NCBI RefSeq assembly: GCF_001314995.1
Contig: NZ_CP012938.1
Coordinates: forward strand, 310,001-374,000
Direction: 5' to 3'
Length of the DNA stretch: 64,000 bases
From: Bacteroides ovatus
GTDB taxonomy: Bacteria; Bacteroidota; Bacteroidia; Bacteroidales; Bacteroidaceae
A model generated the notes under the pieces. That model did no database searches, had not been told where the DNA came from, and worked only from the letters and a program-made list of their open reading frames with translations. Below, one piece after another: positions 60,712 to 64,000 of this stretch. Each line of letters starts with the position of its first letter. The stretch's first letter is position 1. The translations under genes and the position numbers were made by a program.

Positions 60712-62373
60712 ATGAAAACAAAAGTATTAAGTATCATATTGTTGGGAGCCTCTTTAGGGCTTGGCTCATGTAGTGATTATCTGGACATGACTCCAACAGA
60801 CAGAGCATCAGATAAACTTGTATGGAGTAAACTCGACTATGCAGAACAGGCAGTCAACGATTTCTATCGCTATATAGATTATTTAGGAGTCTACAGGGAT
60901 GGACAATGTTTGGCAGGAATGACAGAAGCTCTGACAGATCAGCTTAAATATGGTTCCTACAATTATATGGCTAAATGTCAGATACCTAGTGAAATTGCTT
61001 ATGGAGGTTCTGTTCTCACAGTGAATTATGTTAGTACTTACCTTGGCAACTGGGGGACGATGTACGAATATGTGCGCCGTGTCAATGAAGGTATCAACAA
61101 ATTAAAGAAATATGCTTCATTTGGTCAGGCTGATGAAGAACGCTTGGAAGCTGAAATGCGTTTCTTCAGAGGGTATCTCTATACAGATTTATTAAAGCGT
61201 TATAAAGAAGTGATTATATACGATGAGAATCTGGATAATATAAAAAAGGATATGCCAGTTAGTTCGGAAGCCGACGGATGGAATTTTGTATATAATGATC
61301 TAAAATATGCCGGTGAACATTTGCCTGTTGATAAAACTCCTAACGGACGTTTAACTAGCGGAGCTGCTTATGCAATGTTATCGAGAGCTATGTTGTATGC
61401 GGAAAGATGGGATGACGCTCGTATTGCAGCTGAAAAGGTGATGGGAATGGGTTATGAATTAGAAGCAAAAGAAGACTATTCAAATGCCTTTAAAGCAGGA
61501 AGCAAAGAAGCCATTCTACAATATTGTTATGATAAGAGTTCCACTGTGACTCATGACTTTGATGGATATATGGTTCCTGGAGGTGATAAAGCGCTCGACG
61601 GCAATTCCATGACCGGAGGATTCGGTACCCCGACACAAGAAATGGTTGAATCGTATGAATATGCAGATGGTAGTGGCTTCCCCGATTGGAGTGCATGGCA
61701 TACTGCTGAAGGTACTACAACGACTCCTCCTTATGCCAAATTGGAACCACGTTTTAAAGCTACCATTCTCTATAATGGAGCAACATGGAAAGGCAGACCG
61801 ATAGAATCTTTCGTAAACGGTACTGATGGTTGGGCTGCATGGAAAACAGATGCCAAACCGGAAGGACGTTCTACTACCGGGTATTATTTACGTAAACTGG
61901 TAGATGAAGCTCATAATTTTACTTCCATACAAGCCAGTACACAGCCATGGACAGAAATTCGTTACGCAGAGGTATTACTGAATCATGCAGAAGCATGTTA
62001 TCATCTGAATGGCTATACGGATAAGGCAAATAAAGACATAAAAGATATTCGTAACAGAGTGGGATTGTCTTACACAGACAAAAGTGGGGATGATTTAATG
62101 AAAGCCATCCGTCAGGAACGCAAAGTAGAACTTGCTTATGAAGGACATTATTATTGGGACATGCGTCGTTGGAAATTATCTGCGACAGCATTTACCGGTA
62201 TTCGTCTTCATGGAATGAAAATAGAGAAAAATGCAAATGGGTCTTTCACTTACATTTATACAGAATGTGATGATAAAGATCGTAATTTCCCGACTAAGAT
62301 GTATCGTTTCCCAATGCCACAGGCAGAGTTGGACAATAACGGTGCGGTAACTCAATATGCAGAATGGCAATAA
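60712..62373 (+). CDS. SusD-like outer membrane glycan-binding lipoprotein
   Basis: A 553-residue RagB/SusD protein. A lipoprotein signal ends GLGSC at about residue 20, followed by SDYLDMTPTDRASD. TPR-like helices occur in the first half (LEAEMRFFRGYLYTDLLKRY, AYAMLSRAMLYAERWDDA). The late IRYAEVLLNHAEACYHL and RQERKVELAYEGHYYWDMRR blocks are the family signature. It forms the lid of the SusC barrel and captures glycan. It is 18 bases after susC and 18 bases before the DUF5018-like lipoprotein. Confidence 0.95.
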   Translation: MKTKVLSIILLGASLGLGSCSDYLDMTPTDRASDKLVWSKLDYAEQAVNDFYRYIDYLGVYRDGQCLAGMTEALTDQLKYGSYNYMAKCQIPSEIAYGGSVLTVNYVSTYLGNWGTMYEYVRRVNEGINKLKKYASFGQADEERLEAEMRFFRGYLYTDLLKRYKEVIIYDENLDNIKKDMPVSSEADGWNFVYNDLKYAGEHLPVDKTPNGRLTSGAAYAMLSRAMLYAERWDDARIAAEKVMGMGYELEAKEDYSNAFKAGSKEAILQYCYDKSSTVTHDFDGYMVPGGDKALDGNSMTGGFGTPTQEMVESYEYADGSGFPDWSAWHTAEGTTTTPPYAKLEPRFKATILYNGATWKGRPIESFVNGTDGWAAWKTDAKPEGRSTTGYYLRKLVDEAHNFTSIQASTQPWTEIRYAEVLLNHAEACYHLNGYTDKANKDIKDIRNRVGLSYTDKSGDDLMKAIRQERKVELAYEGHYYWDMRRWKLSATAFTGIRLHGMKIEKNANGSFTYIYTECDDKDRNFPTKMYRFPMPQAELDNNGAVTQYAEWQ

Positions 62374-62391
62374 ATCTAAAATGAAAACATT

Positions 62392-64000
62392 ATGAAAAAG
62401 AATATATTATATCTATTATTAGGGATTTTGGCTCTCACGAGTTCTTGCCAGGATCCGGAATATGTGCTTCCTACTGCGGACAGACAGGGAATCACGAGCT
62501 TGACTGCACTCTTTACTTCTGGGCCATACGTGGATAAAGAGGCTGTGGTATATACTATTGCAGATGCTTCTGTAGATAAGTATGTAATTCCTATGCCATG
62601 GTATTATCCGGAAAATAGTGATAATGAAACTTCAGAATATATGAAAGCGATGAGGATTCAGGCAAAGTTGGCACCAAACTGTACTATTGAACCGGTTCTT
62701 TCAATTCTCGATCTGACTAAAGAGAATTATTTCACTTATACAGACGCTCAAGGATATAAGAAACAAATCTGCATCACAGGCGAAAGAGTTAAGTCTACTA
62801 AGTGTCAGTTATTAAGTTTCTCAATACCGTCTGAAGACATTACAGGTATTATTGATGAAGACCACAAAACTGTATCTTTAATCTCTGCGGAAGATTTATC
62901 TTCTTGCTTGGCAGATTATTCACTGTCGGCTCATGCGACCATGTCTCCGGATCCTAAAACAGAGCCTCTTAATTTTAATTCACCTGTTGAGCTTACAGTG
63001 ATTGCTCACGATGGAGTGACAAAGCAAACTTATACTATTCAAAAAGCAGTACCGGATAAGATTCCTTACGGATATAGAAAAGGTAGTGAGACAGAATTAT
63101 TTAAATTGGATATGGGAGTTATCGGCTTACCTTGGACTGGAGCAAATGCACCTTCTTTAGCTGTTTCCGGAAATAATCTGGTAGTTTGCTTGGGTGATGG
63201 TACCACAACTCCTGCATATTACAATGCATCTACGGGAAATAAGATTGGTAATGTAACTTTGGGTAGTGTGAGTGTTGCATCTTTAGGATGTATGACAAGT
63301 GATAGTAGGGGAAATATATTATTAGCAACGAAGGCTACTAATGGCAAGTCTTTCTCAATCTATAAGACTTCTTCTGTTACGACTGCTCCAACTTTATTGA
63401 CTACTTATACTAATAATACAGGGTTAGATATGGGTACGAAAGTGTCTATTCAAGGAGATATTAATACTAATGCCTCTATTATTGCTACTTGTGACGGAAC
63501 AGCCAGTTCAGGTTCCAATAAGTTTGTTCGTTGGATTATAACAGACGGTGTATTGGGAAGTCCTCAAGTAGTAACAGTGAATGGTGTAGGTAATTGGGGA
63601 GCTCCCGCATCAAACACTAAAGTTGTGACTAAAGGAACTACTGCTCAAAGTGATTATTTTTTGTCATACTATGATTCTAACATTCTTTATTGGGTGAATG
63701 GAACAAATAATAATGCAAGTAAATCTCTGGAAGACTCCGACAATGGTAATTCTTGGGCAATGAATAACAACTGTCTGGATACAAGAAGCTTTAATAATGC
63801 ACAATATCTTGTATTGGTATGTACAGCTCATTTCCCGCAATGGGGTGGAACTCCATGCTTATATATGTATGATGTAACGTCAGACGGATCATTCACTGGT
63901 ACAATATCTACTTCAGATGCTCTGTCATTCAATCCTTCACTTTCCTCATACAATTCATCCGATGGTGTAGCTGCAACAGGTGATGTATTGCTTGCTCCGA
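62392..64000 (+). CDS. DUF5018-like surface lipoprotein, 5' part (runs off the window)
   Basis: The visible 536 codons begin MKKNILYLLLGILALTSSCQ, a lipoprotein signal ending TSSC. ITSLTALFTSGPYVDKEAVV follows, the start of the DUF5018 type found with SusC/SusD pairs. After two or three beta-sandwich segments the sequence becomes Thr/Ser/Asn/Gly-rich (for example NLVVCLGDGTTTPAYYN), resembling a beta-propeller. It is probably the third outer-membrane binding protein of the locus (surface glycan-binding protein). The stop and any following enzymes lie beyond base 64000. Confidence 0.8.
   Translation, partial: MKKNILYLLLGILALTSSCQDPEYVLPTADRQGITSLTALFTSGPYVDKEAVVYTIADASVDKYVIPMPWYYPENSDNETSEYMKAMRIQAKLAPNCTIEPVLSILDLTKENYFTYTDAQGYKKQICITGERVKSTKCQLLSFSIPSEDITGIIDEDHKTVSLISAEDLSSCLADYSLSAHATMSPDPKTEPLNFNSPVELTVIAHDGVTKQTYTIQKAVPDKIPYGYRKGSETELFKLDMGVIGLPWTGANAPSLAVSGNNLVVCLGDGTTTPAYYNASTGNKIGNVTLGSVSVASLGCMTSDSRGNILLATKATNGKSFSIYKTSSVTTAPTLLTTYTNNTGLDMGTKVSIQGDINTNASIIATCDGTASSGSNKFVRWIITDGVLGSPQVVTVNGVGNWGAPASNTKVVTKGTTAQSDYFLSYYDSNILYWVNGTNNNASKSLEDSDNGNSWAMNNNCLDTRSFNNAQYLVLVCTAHFPQWGGTPCLYMYDVTSDGSFTGTISTSDALSFNPSLSSYNSSDGVAATGDVLLAP

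Overview
The window comes from a Bacteroides chromosome, most likely a species close to B. thetaiotaomicron. The evidence is a SusC/SusD pair, repeated TAnnTTTG -7 promoter elements, weak or absent Shine-Dalgarno sequences, and a gene order that matches, from memory, the B. thetaiotaomicron stretch from the CPS1 capsule locus through the steroid sulfotransferase cluster and thrS-infC-rpmI-rplT.

Bases 1-20.1 kb are the distal part of a capsular polysaccharide locus, all on the + strand and very AT-rich (a hand-counted line near 9.1 kb is 28% G+C, one in thrS is 52%). It holds the end of a UDP-sugar dehydrogenase, a Wzx flippase, a Wzy polymerase, several glycosyltransferases, three acyltransferase-3 proteins, an MBOAT/SGNH acylation pair and a WecG/TagA-type transferase. 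A tightly overlapped cassette (nucleotidyltransferase, acyltransferase, HAD phosphatase, APH-like kinase, degenerate nucleotidyltransferase) looks like a pathway for an activated, phosphate-linked substituent. The last 5 kb carries three lesions: a frameshift at the start of the MBOAT gene, a GT4 gene split in two at a TAATG junction, and an rmlB reduced to three fragments.

20.3-24 kb has an MNT/HEPN toxin-antitoxin pair, a minus-strand envelope trio (YtxH, holin-like, small protein), an SDR oxidoreductase and a SPOR lipoprotein. 23.8-31.4 kb is a sulfonation operon: CysQ (PAP recycling), SLC13 sulfate permease, CysC, CysD and CysN (PAPS synthesis), a sulfotransferase and a secreted PCMD-like protein. 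No sulfite-forming reductase gene is present, so the PAPS appears to be made for sulfonation.

31.7-50.1 kb is mostly core: OmpA porin, ruvX, def, a TPR protein, thrS-infC-rpmI-rplT, a structured RNA just after rplT that fits Bacteroidales-1/6S RNA, an EFR1 flavodoxin/ferredoxin protein, the minus-strand iorA-iorB-paaK-xpt group (aryl-pyruvate to aryl-acetate), queH-nuclease-mltG, a DUF3352 protein and tRNA-Thr(CGT).

50.1-64 kb is a polysaccharide-utilization-type locus: a 31-residue membrane microprotein, a ROK repressor, then a + strand operon of FAD oxidoreductase lipoprotein, Tat-type DUF4434 protein, sugar MFS, N-acylglucosamine 2-epimerase, SusC, SusD and a truncated DUF5018-like lipoprotein. 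No named glycoside hydrolase occurs in the visible part, so the DUF4434 protein is the best candidate for a new one.
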